Shown here: in pieces, positions 35,531-47,542 of the stretch
Numbering within the stretch: position 1 is the first letter of the stretch
How the letters are laid out: every line of letters begins with the position of its first letter
Assembly (NCBI GenBank): GCA_006937955.1
Contig: SSNP01000038.1
Location: 2,752,960 to 2,816,959, forward strand
Length of the DNA stretch: 64,000 nt
Source: Pachypanchax playfairii
Lineage: Eukaryota > Chordata > Actinopteri > Cyprinodontiformes > Aplocheilidae
Direction: 5' to 3'
Notes under the pieces: model-generated
Database searches by the model: none
The model's input: the letters and a program-made list of their open reading frames with translations, nothing else
Told to the model about the DNA's origin: nothing
Program-made: the position numbers and the translations under genes

Positions 35531-36553
35531 TCAATACTTTGTTATATAGCCTTTGTTGGCAATGACAGAGGTCAAACGTTTTCTGTAAGTCTTCACAAGG
35601 TTTTCACACACTGTTGCTGGTATTTTGGCCCATTCCTCCATGCAGATCTCCTCTAGAGCAGTGATGTTTTGGGGCTGACGCTGGGCAACACGGACTTTCA
35701 ACTCCCTCCAGAGATTTTCTATGGGGTTGAGATCTGGAGACTGGCTAGGCCACTCCAGGACCTTGAAATGCTTCTTACGAAGCCACTCCTTCGTTGCCCG
35801 GGCGGTGTGTTTGGGATCATTGTCATGCTGAAAGACCCAGCCACGTCTCATTTTCAATGCCCTTGCTGATGGAAGGAGGTTTTCACTCAAAATCTTACGA
35901 TACATGGCCCCATTCATTCTTTCCTTTACACGGATCAGTCGTCCTGGTCCCCTTGCAGAAAAACAGCCCCAAAGCATGATGTTTCCACCCCCATGCTTTA
36001 CAGTAGGTATGGTGTTCTTTGGATCCAACTCAGCATTCTTTCCCCTCCAAACACGACAAGTTGAGTTTCTACCAAAAAGTTCTATTTTGGTTTCATCTGA
36101 CCATATGATGTTCTCCCAATCCTCTTCTGGATCATCCAAATGCTCTCTAGCAAACCGCAGACGGGCCTGGACGTGTCCTGGCTTCAGCAGGGGGACACGT
36201 CTGGCACTGCAGGATTTGAGTCCCTGGCGGCGTAGTGTGTTACTGATGGTAGCCTTTGTTACTTTGGTCCCAGCTCTCTGCAGGTCATTCACTAGGTCCC
36301 TCCGTGTGGTTCTGGGATTTTTGCTCACCGTTCTTGTGATCATTTTGACCCCACGGGGTGAGATCTTGCGTGGAGCCCCAGATCGAGGGAGATTATCAGT
36401 GGTCTTGTATGTCTTCCATTTTCTAATAATTGCTCCCACAGTTGATTTCTTCACACCAAGCTGCTTACCTATTGCAGATTCAGTCTTCCCAGCCTGGTGA
36501 AGGTCTACAATTTTGTTTCTGGTGTCCTTTGACAGCTCTTTGGTCTTGGCCAT
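35531..36553 (-). CDS. Tc1-family DD34E transposase, intact
   Basis: 340 aa, the same length as Sleeping Beauty-type transposases. An N-terminal paired-like helix-turn-helix region (residues 1-110, including GVKKSTVGAIIRKWK) precedes the Transposase_3/DDE region. The catalytic triad is present at positions typical of the family: D153 in WSDETKIELFG, D244 in FQHDNDPKHTA and E279 in SPDLNPIENLW, i.e. DD34E spacing. The Gly-rich box HGGGNIMLWGC is also intact. The enzyme cuts and pastes the element at TA sites. No stop or frameshift is visible, which is uncommon for fish Tc1 copies. Whether it is active cannot be told from sequence alone. Confidence 0.96.
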   Translation of the reverse strand: MAKTKELSKDTRNKIVDLHQAGKTESAIGKQLGVKKSTVGAIIRKWKTYKTTDNLPRSGAPRKISPRGVKMITRTVSKNPRTTRRDLVNDLQRAGTKVTKATISNTLRRQGLKSCSARRVPLLKPGHVQARLRFAREHLDDPEEDWENIIWSDETKIELFGRNSTCRVWRGKNAELDPKNTIPTVKHGGGNIMLWGCFSARGPGRLIRVKERMNGAMYRKILSENLLPSARALKMRRGWVFQHDNDPKHTARATKEWLRKKHFKVLEWPSQSPDLNPIENLWRELKVRVAQRQPQNITALEEICMEEWAKIPATVCENLVKTYRKRLTSVIANKGYITKY

Positions 36554-36716
36554 AGTGGAGTTTGGAGCGTGACTGTTTGAGGTTGTGGACAGGTGTCTTT
36601 TATACTAATAACGAGTTCACACAGGTGCCATTAATACAGGTAACGAGTGGAGGACCAAGGAGCCTCTTAAAGAAGTTACAGGTCTGTGAAAGCCAGAAAT
36701 CTTACTTGTTTGTAGG

Positions 36717-36916
36717 TGACCAAATACTTATTTTCCACTATAATTTGCAAATAAATTCTTTAAAAATCAGACAATGTGATTTTCTGGATTTTTTTTCCTC
36801 ATTTTGTCTCTCATAGTTGAGGTATACCTATGATGAAAATTACAGGCCTCTCTGATCTTTTTAAGTAGGAGAACTTACACAATTGGTGGCTGACTAAATA
36901 CTTCTTTGCCCCACTG
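36717..36916 (-). repeat. Right terminal inverted repeat of the Tc1 element
   Basis: Reverse complement of the left repeat, ending in CTTTGCCCCACTG. The direct repeats read on the plus strand as TGACCAAATACTT (36717-36729) and TGACTAAATACTT (36891-36903). Confidence 0.92.
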
Positions 36917-36919
36917 TAT

Positions 36920-39900
36920 ATTAATCAGTCATTATGTTTCAGAGCATCAAACATCTTGTTCCTGATCGCCTGCAAATGACTTATGAGAACTTTTAAAGTT
37001 CCTGCAGACAGCAGAGAAAAGAGCAGCTGCTGATTATTAAATATCAATCAGCTGTGAATCCAAGCTGCCATGAAGATGTTAAGATTAATAATGTATTTTA
37101 TGACTCAGATGGAAGATTCACTAAAACGTCTCAAACTATCTTTGAAAAAATAACATGACTCTTTATGGCATAATTTAGCAACTTTGAGCAGCACAAGACA
37201 TTCCTGAACATATTAACATTTTTTTTGTGGTGTAAAAGATGTGAACATATGGATGAGTTAAAAAACAGATTATCTGTTGGGGTCTATGAGACAGCTGGCT
37301 GGTTTTAGTCATGAGTGTGACTTTGAGATTTAAATACATGAAAGAAGCCTCATGACTGAGTTATTAACTTTTTATTTTCAATAATTTTAAGGTTTTTCCT
37401 CTCGGCACTTTAATTATTTAACATGAAGAAAATGGGTACCAAATTAAATAAGATTTAATTTAAATTGCAGCATGACCTCACTTAGCTCAACATGCATAAA
37501 CTAAAAGATACTGTAGCCTTTTTTCATGATAGTTTTTTTACACATGAAACAGACATTTTAACCTGCTTCTTCTATAATTATTCATTTTATAATAATTTCA
37601 TGTGCATAATTTATAAAACTGACTGGAAAACTTGGGATAGTTGAGGTACTGAAACATTTTATAGAAGTTTTACCCTTATGTCAACGATTTGCAGATGAAG
37701 TCTAAACTTTGTTAGATTATATTTTGTTTTACATTTTACGTCAGCACTTTTGTATTTACCCATTTACATAGTTCTTAAAAGTCCCCTTTAGTTCCCAAAC
37801 ACACCAGGATAAAGTTTCTCCTCCAGCCTTCCAAATAGTGACAACTAACTAGTAAATAAGTTTAGTTGGAGTTGAAGAAAGTTAAAATAAAACAACCAGA
37901 TTCTCTGCTTTTTTGGTGGATTATTAAGTAATGAATCTTTGGCTGCAGACACGTCATAAGAAACTCATTTTACTGTGAAATGTAATTTATGTGTGAAACT
38001 TCATTAATCATTGGCTGTAACTGTAATTGCTGCAGCATTAACCAGGATGTAGAACTTTGGGAGCAGATTAAACGTTTCATCTTGAGTAGGAGGGTCCTGA
38101 CGCTTTACTGTCCAACTCATGAGTAACATTAACTTATTATTCCAAGTTTAAATGGAAGACGTGCACAGGATGATTCTTTAGAGTTGCTCATTGCCCAGAT
38201 CTCCTGTGCAGCCACACAAATTAACTATTAATAATTTACTTCCACATATTTGCGCTGCTATTCACGCACGTTTATACAAACACATACAAGTGCATAAATG
38301 CTTCAGCCTGACAGTTGGTGTGCGTCATGTGGTGTTGATGCTCATTCATTGCCTCTATGAAAAGTCTGAGGCTGACTGGTGAGTGACGTAAGATTGATAT
38401 GTAACTCCTCTTCTTTCTGCTCAGACAAATGAGTGGGTGTGTTGAGCTTTCAGGAAGATAGATGGGACACAGAGGCAGAGGGAAGTGGGAATAATACAGT
38501 GCTGATTATGTGCTTAGTTTTTGGATGTGATCCGCACGCTACACAGGATGGACAAAAACACAAACGTTTCAGGTGACAAGTTCGGAAAAAAATAGTTTGG
38601 CTGTGAGTTCAGTGTGAAACAAAAACAGGAAATATTTATGCATCTTCCTTAACTATTCTGCCTTCTCGTCCCTGCTGTTTAACTGGATCTTTCTCACTCC
38701 TCATCTCTCTAATAAGACCCCCTGCGTCTGCCTGTTTCCTCTTTCACATCAGCTCCTGTCTTGCTCTCGATCTTTCTGCAGCCCAGACCCTCTTTGGTTT
38801 ACCGAGTCCGCATTACGCGCCCATCTGCGTCACCAATGAGGCATGCCTGAGGGTTAAAAATAACAGATGAAAGGGGAACAGACGGATGCAAGGAGAGAGG
38901 TGAGGGGGGACTGATGACTCGGGGAGAGGATGCGGAGGGTAGCGAAGGGAGGAGCAGCCTCGGAGGCTGCAGCCCAAAGAAAGCAACTAAACAAAATCTG
39001 TATTCCATGAATAGTTTTGCACTGACAGCACTCTATAGTCCATTACCCTTGAATATGATATGACTGAAGCATCATGTGGATTGAAAGCTTTCTGTTTAAA
39101 CAGAATTCATTGAAAGTATCTGAATCCTGAGTGATGGAAGTTAATGGACAAGATCTGCAATAACCATAAAACATATAATATGGAGTGTGTTAATTTGTTT
39201 CTGTCACTCATGTTGTCACATAATCATAAAGAAAAGCCTTAAAATTAAAACCAGAGTTATTTCTGACATTTCAATCTGATACTTTTGAGTTAAATTCGTA
39301 TTAACTGTAGAAGAAAAGGAAGTTAAAGGTTCAAATCTGGTCTGTAATTTTATCTGAAGATCACTGATCCAAATAATGACCACATTTGTTATAACACATC
39401 ATTCAGTTTTAGGTGATATTAATATTTAAAATAAACTTTACCCCAAATCTACCATCTGTTTTTTATTGTTCTTATAGGTTACCTGCTTTTAAAAGTTTTT
39501 TTTTCTTTTTGGATTGAACTAAGTGAGATTCCTTTACTTCCAAATCATTTTACTTCATGGTTAATTTGCTCAGATTAAGCATCTGTTTTCTTAAAATACT
39601 GACTGACTTGTCCCATAGCGAGTTTAAAATAGTGTCAGTTACAGTGAAATAAAAGGAAACTCTGAACTAACTGAAAATCTCAGTGTTTATGGATAAATTC
39701 TGACAGCTTTAATGTTATTTGTAAAAAAAAAATACAGATCAAAAAATTGATCTGACTTGTTTGTAGGTAAAACTGTTTTAAATCAGTAACAACATCAAAA
39801 CAAGTGACCATCATCCAGTTGATGTGATCAATAAAATAAAAACAAATGAGTAGGAGTTATCATGACAGACATGATGCATGAAACAACAACATACAACCTG

Positions 39901-41180
39901 TTTTGAATAAATAAATAAAAATAAATGAAAAAGTGCATCAAGATGAAGCATTTAAAGGGTTTTATAAGTTTCTGAACTTCACTGAAAAAAACCTGCTGAG
40001 GTCAAAACTGTAGCAGCAATTGCAGAATTAAGAAAACAGAATTAAAATCTGACGTTCCCTCTTTCTTTTGCTTTTTGTCTGGAGTTTATTTTTCTCACCA
40101 GCTTATTTTTTCCTCCCAGCCTGGATAAGAAGCAACTCTACCTGTGTTTATATTTGGCAGTCTCAGTTATGCAAAAGGTCGGAGACTTTTCAGAGTGGCG
40201 GTGCTGTCAGAATAAGAAATATAGCACTGCTACAGTTTTGACAGTTGGTTAAAGTAGAACTGCTACTTGTTTGAATCAAACATGACAATGTATTAGAAGC
40301 TACAAATACTAAACTGTGAGTAAATTCATTTGCATATATTTATGGGAACAGTCTTAAAATTAATTTCAAATATGCATATATTAAAAAAATGAAACATCCT
40401 GTCTTACCAGAATAAAAAAACCTGTTTTTAAATACATAAACAGTTTAGTCATGTTTTCACCACAGGGTTTGCAGTTTAACACTCTTGTTAGATGTTTTAT
40501 TCTAATAACTAAAAACGGCATCAGGGAACCCTTAAAAGAGATGGCTGAAATAACTGAATATGGTTAAAGGAAATTCGGAAGCGGCGGGAACATTTTCCAT
40601 AAAAGAATTGACTTTTACAGGAACACAGGTACAAGTGAAGATAATATTCTGGATGAGAAGATGGCGGGAAGCTGTCCAGCCTGAGAAATATGAGAAGATT
40701 ATAGCTGTGAACTTCTGTAGGCAGAGCTGTTCAATCATGACAGGAAACCTTCAGTTAACTGAAACAAGCTGACCAGAAAAACAGATGGAAACAAGAGAAC
40801 AATAAAGCAAATCAATTCTGGATACACGTCAGAGGACAAAAGCTTTTAAATCAACACAGAAAAAACACTTTGGCTGGATTACATCTCGGCTAAAAGCACT
40901 GATCCTGATCAAACACGGGATTTAACCTGCTTTTTTTGCCATAGTTTAAAGTGACAGGAGAGAGGAGTGTTTAGTGATCATTCTTTCCTGTGATTTATCT
41001 CTGCAGGAATTATTCCATGACAAAATTCAAATGGTGCCGCTTGAATTTAATCTGAGAAGTCTGAATAATGTGGAACCTTTTGGTCAAAACACCAACTGTG
41101 TCAGGCTGCAAACCCAGAAATGATCAAAGGTTTGACCTCATTTAAACTGATGCCTTTTTATTTTTATTCATTTTTCTTGA
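36920..41180. other. Intergenic stretch, no gene seen
   Basis: AT-rich. Short ORFs only. A purine-rich patch lies at about 38875-38960. No recognisable repeat family or RNA gene. Confidence 0.55.
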
Positions 41181-41187
41181 AACAGTT

Positions 41188-41300
41188 GGAGGACGGCATG
41201 GTGGCATGGCGGTCAATCCACCAATAAGGTTTCTGGTTCAGTTCTTGGCTGTGCAGAACTTTGTGTGTGGAGATTTCATGTTTCTCTGTGCCAGCAAATG
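41188..41300 (+). repeat. Decayed head of a SINE-like repeat
   Basis: GACGGCATGGTGGCATGGCG followed by GGTTTCTGGTTCAGTTC and GTGTGGAGATTTCATG resembles the first 110 bp of the copy at 42293-42660. It is truncated and divergent. Confidence 0.45.
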
Positions 41301-42292
41301 TTTTCTTGGTTGTGAAGAATTCTAACATTTGAAACAGTTAAATAAAAATACAAAGTACATTAAGTATTTTTTCATGTAATTATTATTGTGTTTTTGAGAA
41401 CTAGTAGACAGTTTCATCTCATTTCAACACTATGAGATGAAACAGCAATACACGTTGGACACTTTCAGGTTTAATCAGATCAATATTATTTTAGTTGGAT
41501 CTGTTTTAATCATCAAGTTCCATGAACAAAGTTTTCAGATATGATTTTGTTTTTTCCTCTGAAGCGTTTAACTTCTGTGGAGTGATTTCAAACTGATCTG
41601 ATTATGTAAAAAAGAAATTCGGAGACTTTTCAGAGATAAATAAATCTTTGTAAATGATTTGAAACAGTTATATAAAAATATTCAGACATCTTAGATATAA
41701 AAATCATATCAACATAGCTGCCTTATCATAATAAAAGAATTGTGTAAAGAAAATATGTTTATTGGACACATTTTGAAACAGCACTGAAACAGTTACTACT
41801 CTCACCAAAATAAAATGTCTTCACCCTCTTTTAGACAGTGTGTGAGTTGTTTGTCCTTTTCTACTTATTTTTTCAGTATGTACATGTAAGTTTGTGTTTA
41901 TTTGATAACAGTTTTGTAAATTAATGTTGCCTGTGTGGATTATTCGCTTCATTGATGTCTGGAAGTCAGTCTGGATGTAGCAGGTTTCTGTAAATCTTTA
42001 AAACCTGCAGTACTGTTCAGCAGCTCCCTCTGGTCAAAAGATGAAAGCCTGAGAATATCGAACTTACATTTGTTGACTGTAGTGAAACAAGACCCCAGCT
42101 GAATGATAATGTTACTCTGAGCTCTTCTTTAGCTTCAAAGTTCATCTTATCAACTTTAAAAGTGCAGAAGTGAAAAAGAAAACCAACTAAAGAGTGAATC
42201 TATTAAAACTCTATGCAACTAAGGCATTGGCCTTTAGGAATTAAAGCATGTTTTATTGTTTCTATGGCTTTTTAAGATCCATGACTTTCATC

Positions 42293-42660
42293 ATAAGGCT
42301 GCATGGTGGTGCAGTTGGTAGCACTGTTGCTTTACAGCAAGAATGTGCTTGGTTTGAAACCAGGCAGGGTTTCTGCTTGAGGTTTGCATGTTCTTGTATG
42401 TTTGGGTGTGTTTGGAGACTCGGTTTTCTCCCACAGACCAAAAATATGCTTAGTCCTCTAACTGTAAGTTACCCCTAGGTGTGTGTGTGTGTGTATGTGA
42501 ATGGTTGTCTGTCTCTGTGTGGTCCTGTGATGGACTGGCGTCCTGTCCAGGTGTAGCCCCGCCTCTCATCCAATGATGGCTGGTGATAGACACCATCTCC
42601 ATGTGACCCTGAACAGGAACAAACAGGTACTGACTGAATGCTCCCTGGAGTTTTCTGTGA
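42293..42660 (+). repeat. tRNA-headed SINE-like element, near full length
   Basis: The head carries Pol III A-box-like TGGTGCAGTTGG (42307-42318) and B-box-like GGTTTGAAACC (about 42351-42361), as in tRNA-derived SINEs. The body contains TTTTCTCCCACAGACC, AGTTACCCCTAGGTGTG, GATGGACTGGCGTCCTGTCC and GCCCCGCCTCTCATCC, and ends near GTGACCCTGAACAGG. Other copies lie at 7738, 11335, 41188, 47995 and 48841. I recognise it as a very common teleost dispersed repeat but do not assign a database name. Confidence 0.7.
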
Positions 42661-42751
42661 TTTTAAACTAAACCATACATAAAGATCTTTTATTAGTGCT
42701 GATCAATAACAACTATATTTTTATTACCTGATCAACCAGGCTCTCACGTCT

Positions 42752-43140
42752 TTGACAGATGACTTTAGAAAGACGGGAGGGCCTGGAGCTGAACCGCTGT
42801 CTCTCAATTTCGAAGGCGGGCTTAGCCAGTTGAGAGAGAACCAATCACAGAAACCTGGAAGTGACGCAACATATGTGACGCTAAAGCGGATACACACGAG
42901 GCGGAACAAAAACAAAACGTTTAGCGAGCGGAGCCGTAATGGTAGCTACAGAGCCGTAATGGTAGCTACAGAGCCGTAATGGTAGCTACAGAGCCATGGT
43001 TAATGGAGGAGAAAAGACGAATATTAATGACAGTTGTCGCTTTTGTGTCAAAAACTTTCATTGCACCACCATGTCCGCCATGTTGAATGTTGTGCTCTGG
43101 GTGGAAAACGCTAGTTCCGTGTTTTCAGGATGACGCACAA
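42752..43140 (+). other. GC-richer block with a short ORF (candidate first exon)
   Basis: The block contains three exact tandem copies of GAGCCGTAATGGTAGCTACA (42931-42990), then an ATG at 42996 opening a 45-codon frame (to 43133) with a CRFC zinc-knuckle-like motif. A YY1-like TCCGCCATGTTG lies at about 43075. It resembles the 5' end of a repetitive teleost gene family rather than a single-copy gene. Function unknown. Confidence 0.3.
42931..42990 (+). repeat. Exact 3 x 20-bp tandem repeat
   Basis: GAGCCGTAATGGTAGCTACA occurs three times without a mismatch and is followed by GAGCCATGG, which supplies the start codon of the downstream short ORF. Confidence 0.97.
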
Positions 43141-43915
43141 CAAAGGTGATATGTAATTGGTCTGTCATAAAATTTGACGTGGAAATGATCGGGTGCGGCT
43201 CCCGTGTCAGACCCTTCTGCATTTGAACATAATGCAGGAGGACCTGATTGGTCAGGCTAATGTTTTTACATTATGAGTGATAAGAAAACTTTTACTGAGG
43301 TAATACAGCACAAAAAAATCTTCTAAATTGGTGCTAAACAACCATCTGATCCCTGCATCTCTTCACCTTCACCTGCTGAATGACATGGAACTGTTGTTTT
43401 GATATGTGAAACTGACACCATATGACACCGTGCATCAACCAGAGGCTCCAATGAAATCAGAAAAAGTGGCAGATGGGATGGAAATGGATCAGACGTGTTT
43501 CTGCACTTATTCTTCAAATTTAGTGAAACATGAACAAAAAGCATCTTTTAGGTACAAAATTCTCAAGAGGGTAAATTTGTCCTTAGTTTTTGTTTAAAAA
43601 GGGAAAAACAATTGAATAAGGAAGCACTTAGAGTGCAGAACCCGGCCAAGCAGCACATTTCCTTTATAATGTGATCTTGCAATAAAAAGAATTCTTTAAA
43701 AAATTCCTGACTGTGATTCGGAGCACTCCCAAAGTCGAACTGACTTCTCCTTATCCCAACAAATCCAGAAAAATGTCTCCACATTTCAATAATTATTATT
43801 ATCATGTTCTGATTTTATTTGCCTTGAACCTGAAATATTCTGCCACATTTTGATGGTAGTTTTAGATTTTGTGAAAAAGTCTTAAAAACAAGTCTTAAAG
43901 GAACTTAAGGCAGCT
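43140..43915. other. Intergenic stretch, no feature seen
   Basis: AT-rich spacer between the two GC-richer blocks, with only short ORFs lacking coding character. Confidence 0.5.
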
Positions 43916-43919
43916 TTAC

Positions 43920-44640
43920 AAAATCTGACTCAGTGCTGCCGCGACAGGCGCTGTGGCTAACTGCAGCCACCAGCCAAGCCGGCACGGGAGCGCGCCCAGA
44001 CACTTTACAGACGGTTCGTCTTCACAGCACTGCACCGGGGAGGCTAACATACTTCACGTCAGGTCTCTCCACTCTGTTATTTGATTTGATCTCATCATTT
44101 TCATACTGTATCAGGCTCTAAACACGACCTATAATGTTTTCTCACCTGGTCACAAGGAAATGAGCCATGTCAGCATCCGTTTTCACTCCCAAATGCAGCT
44201 GAAGTTCCCTCCATGAACCGAACGCATATCCAATATTTATGCGGGTGCCTGCCCGGCTTCGGTCATGTTTTTTTTTAGACTCACGAGATGCCGCTGATAA
44301 AGTCTTTTTTTTCTTCGTGGTGCCACTTTTTTGGGGGGTGAGAGTGGATGCAGGTCGTTTGCTGGCTGCAGAAACATCCATAAGTATACCTTCAGTGTTT
44401 GAATCCAAGTCCACGGCGGCCATCTACTTCCTGTTCAAGAGCTGTCGGCAACGCGCATGCTGCGTCAATTTACATCACATCCCTACAACTGCGCGGGAAT
44501 TTCGGACGTCGAACTGCAGCGCATTATGTGGCACACAGCGTTTCCAAGGCAACAGACATATATGCGGATGGCCTCGTTATTTTGGGTTTTTAATGCTTCA
44601 TGACCCATTAGCATTGAATAAACTGGAAATGCATGTGTAG
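43920..44640 (-). other. CpG-rich block around the 44.4-kb candidate exon
   Basis: GC-rich DNA (GTGCTGCCGCGACAGGCGC, GGAGCGCGCCCAG, GCGCGGGAATTTCGGACG) in an AT-rich surrounding. Composition and motifs suggest a promoter or an inserted multicopy unit. Confidence 0.4.
44146..44423 (-). CDS. Candidate first coding exon of an unassigned (probably multicopy) gene
   Basis: A minus-strand ORF starts at 44423 and runs to a consensus donor (ACCAG/GTGAGA, exon end 44146): 92 codons plus two bases. It is Lys/Ser-rich, with a SGTTKKKKT segment and a C-terminal TRINIGYAFGSWRELQLHLG followed by VKTDADMAHFLVTR. That last segment resembles a domain I recall from many uncharacterised teleost proteins (TRVNIG-F-RW-L----G-K-D-E-A-FLL). 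The start is set in promoter-like sequence: ATGGCCGCC (YY1-type) at the ATG, an ETS site CAGGAAGT (44426-44433) and NRF1-like GCGCATGC (44453-44460). I found no following exon downstream on the minus strand, so it may be a truncated copy. Confidence 0.4.
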
Positions 44641-44934
44641 TTTTTCACAAATCTTGCCTTATGTCCCTTTAAAGTGACACATTAGAAATCTTCTTTATCT
44701 GAATAAAATAAACATCAAGTCCTCCTTCATCCATGACACATTCTGTTAGTCAGAGTTGTTTTCTGTGTGTTTATTCTATTTGAATTTATTCCTTTTTGTT
44801 TTCAACATGAAGTAAAAAGCCTTGACAATCTGGAATGTTTCCTGTTCGAGGGGCAGTTTTAGTTTGTTTCTTTTTAGATGAGTTTTGAGTATTTATTCAG
44901 GACCTGAAGGAGGAAAAATGGCTGCTTAGAGGAC

Positions 44935-44965
44935 CCCCCCCCCCCCACACACACACACACACACA
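44935..44965. repeat. (C)n(CA)n simple repeat
   Basis: A run of twelve or more C followed by CA units. Confidence 0.9.
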
Positions 44966-44969
44966 GGAG

Positions 44970-47330
44970 AACATCCTAATTACATGCAGAAAGGTTGAAT
45001 TAAAAAAATGTTTTTTAAAGTTATAAAGAATTAATGATTAAAATTGGTTTTGTTTGACTCATTAATTGTTGATGGTGATGCCAAATAAACTTTTAAAGAA
45101 TGGAAACAACCTGATGTGGTTTAGTTAGTGACAATAAGATGAGAAAGATATTTTCTACGTAAAAGAAGCTCGTTTGTAAAGAAGCTCATTAAGTCATCAC
45201 TGCTGAGACGTAAGGAAATACATCTTAACAAAGCTGTGACTCTGTTAGTCTGGCTACAAGGTTGAGATGAAATTCTTTTCACAATAAATAATGAAATTAT
45301 GAAGGTCTTTCTTATATTTCATTCATTTAGGTAAAAATCTTCTCAATGAGTGGAATCACATTTTCTTTCTGACTTTTTCATAGTAGCTCTGAATTAAACG
45401 GCTGTTGCAGTCGTAGTTTCTGTAACAAAGATTGAATTTTAGATAGTATTTTCCTTCAGTAAAACTTCAGGTTTTAAAAAAGTCCACAATCCATTGTTTC
45501 ACCATGTAGTTTTTTCTAGAATCCCACCAACGGCCTTCTGATTTAATCAAAACTTGAACATAAAACACTTTTAAATATTTCAGAAAATGTTTACAGAAAG
45601 CTATGGCTGTCTTTTATTAAGATACAGCATAAAATATGTTCCAAACTATTTTTATTAAAAAACAGAAACAGTTTAAATGTTTAATGTCAAACAGAATCAG
45701 TAAACAATATGAATGTGTGTTTAAAAACAAGTTCCTTCTGATTGTTTTTAACATAATTCTCTTAGTGTTAAAAGCAAATCCATATAAGAAGAGAAACTAA
45801 CAACAGGACACTGTTGTGATGCAGACAGTGTGCCAAGTGTGTACAAAGACAGCAGCAGCAGTATATGGTTAAGCGGAAGTGGTGACGCCAAGACACCAAA
45901 CAAATGAACAGCACTGGCAAAACAAGGGAGGGAGCATCGGAAGACAAAGACAATGTAGGAGACGAGCAAGAAGAAGAATAGATTGAGAGTCTTTGTTTGT
46001 AACAATTGAACAGACTGAAAGAAGCTGGTGTCTTTGCTTATGCTGGTGATAGATGAACAGATCATCACAATGAGCAATTTGTTACTTCGCTTTGAAACAA
46101 TATGTCTTGTTGACTCACTTATAGTACATGTTCTGTTTCATGTAGAGCAGGTTTTACATGCCGTCATGGTCTGTTTGGTTCTTCAAGTCATTTTCTTCAT
46201 CACGTTTTAATATCTAAATATTATGTGCTTAGTTATGTTTTATGTACACCACCCTGTGAACCAAGGGGCAAGAAAATGTTGAGTTTGCATGCTGTGTAAG
46301 CAAATTCAGAGTTTTAATTGAGTTGCTATCCTCCCTCACAGAGAGCCCTCAGTTACTCCTCATCACTCAGAGAGCAGATTATGATAAATTCATAAACTGG
46401 AGGATTTAAATGTAATATTTTAACAAAGTAATTTCCAGCCCTCATCCTCTGTGTTTCACCTTGTTTGATTTAAAGACTCATTAACAAGCTGCAACAGAAC
46501 TAAATGTTCAATCAACAGCACTAAAACAAGAACCTCTCTAAACCCACAGGACCAAGACCGAGTTTCACTGATTTACACTGACCTGAAAACAGAGAGATAC
46601 ATGTTTCTTTTGACAGCAGAAACACCTTTAGTTTGACATTCCATCAACTTCACTTCCCCTTTTCTGACCTGCTGTCAGTGTCTCAGTAATGATGTAACAC
46701 TTGGCAGGACTGAACGCTCTCACCTCCACCCTCATTTAGACTTATCAAGTGATTGGCAGTTTAATTCAGGGTATGTAACACCACAAAGTGCAGATGACAA
46801 CATGTTGGGGTAGTAGGTGTAGTAACACACTCAGCAGTAGGTAGCAGTGGATGAAAGCCCAGGAGGGAGTGGACAAAGAAAAGCAGGACAGACGTGCAGA
46901 TGGACAGATAGACGACTTGGCAGATGTGTTAGAGTGGGTGCTGGCCGGGGAAGCCACGTTTTGTTTCTGTGTGGGGACTACACAAACACAACATACTGAT
47001 CATCATACAAACTGAGGAGTCTTCGCCTACACAGCACAGCAAACCTGCTGTGTGGGTGACTGGCACAACGCTTACTGACTGAGTGACGGGCCGTGGTGGC
47101 ATTTAGACAAAGTTTACATCAGCGGGCAGCCGAGCAATCACACATACACACACAGAGACTTGCACAGTAGTTATTGTGGGTGTGTGAGAAGGGAAAGCCA
47201 GTGAGGTGATGGTCCCGGATGGCAAGTGGGCACCAGAACTTGTGTGTGTCCACAAGTCCCGAGAGTGAAAAGCTGAAGGTGTGAGGGAACAATAACACGT
47301 AGTGTGATGGTTCCCTTCTATTACTCACTT
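44970..47330. other. Intergenic stretch, no assigned gene
   Basis: AT-rich, short ORFs without family resemblance. The sequence from about 46750 to 47330 is somewhat richer in G and C and leads into the minus-strand ORF at 47336-47542. No repeat family recognised. Confidence 0.45.
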
Positions 47331-47335
47331 GTTTA

Positions 47336-47542
47336 TTATTCCCGCAGCTCTGCCGCTAACTGTGTGAGTGTTTTGTATGCAGCCGTGCACACACCCATAT
47401 GTGTGACACCATTCTTCATCATCCCTTCATTCATCTGTTGGACCTCCTGTGTGTTTCTATGAATGGCTGCATTTCTCAGTCTGAGCAGCTGTTCACATTC
47501 TTTTTCAATGTCAGACTGGCTAAAAACATTTTCCAAGGTCAT
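47336..47542 (-). CDS. Unassigned coding-like ORF or terminal exon, 68 codons
   Basis: The minus-strand frame has balanced, soluble-protein composition: SDIEKECEQLLRLRNAAIHR, then NTQEVQQMNEGMMK and AAYKTLTQLAAELRE before a stop. Predicted character is amphipathic helix, possibly coiled coil. A plausible acceptor (TTGATTGCAG) sits 10 bases upstream of the ATG, and the frame stays open only about 60 bases further up. A TAA stop is followed at once by AATAAAC. This could be the last exon of a small gene, a domesticated fragment or a transposon remnant. I do not recognise the family and found no partner exon. Confidence 0.3.
   Translation of the reverse strand: MTLENVFSQSDIEKECEQLLRLRNAAIHRNTQEVQQMNEGMMKNGVTHMGVCTAAYKTLTQLAAELRE

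Larger units (their letters stand above)
35315..36916 (-). mobile_element. Full-length Tc1/mariner transposon with intact transposase
   Basis: A 1602-bp element bounded by TA dinucleotides (35313-35314 and 36917-36918), the target duplication expected for Tc1/mariner. Terminal inverted repeats of 200 bp (35315-35514 and 36717-36916) are almost identical. Each carries an outer and an inner direct repeat (AAGTATTTAGTCA and AAGTATTTGGTCA), the IR/DR layout of fish Tc1 elements such as Sleeping Beauty. The single ORF is uninterrupted. Near-identical ends and an intact ORF point to a recent insertion. Confidence 0.95.

Noticed and set aside
35904..36500. 198-codon plus-strand ORF inside the Tc1 element
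   Set aside because: Antisense shadow of the intact transposase gene.
42010..42036. Possible second CTCF-like site (CAGCTCCCTCTGG)
   Set aside because: Only the loose half of the motif is present; too weak beside the near-consensus site at 4389.
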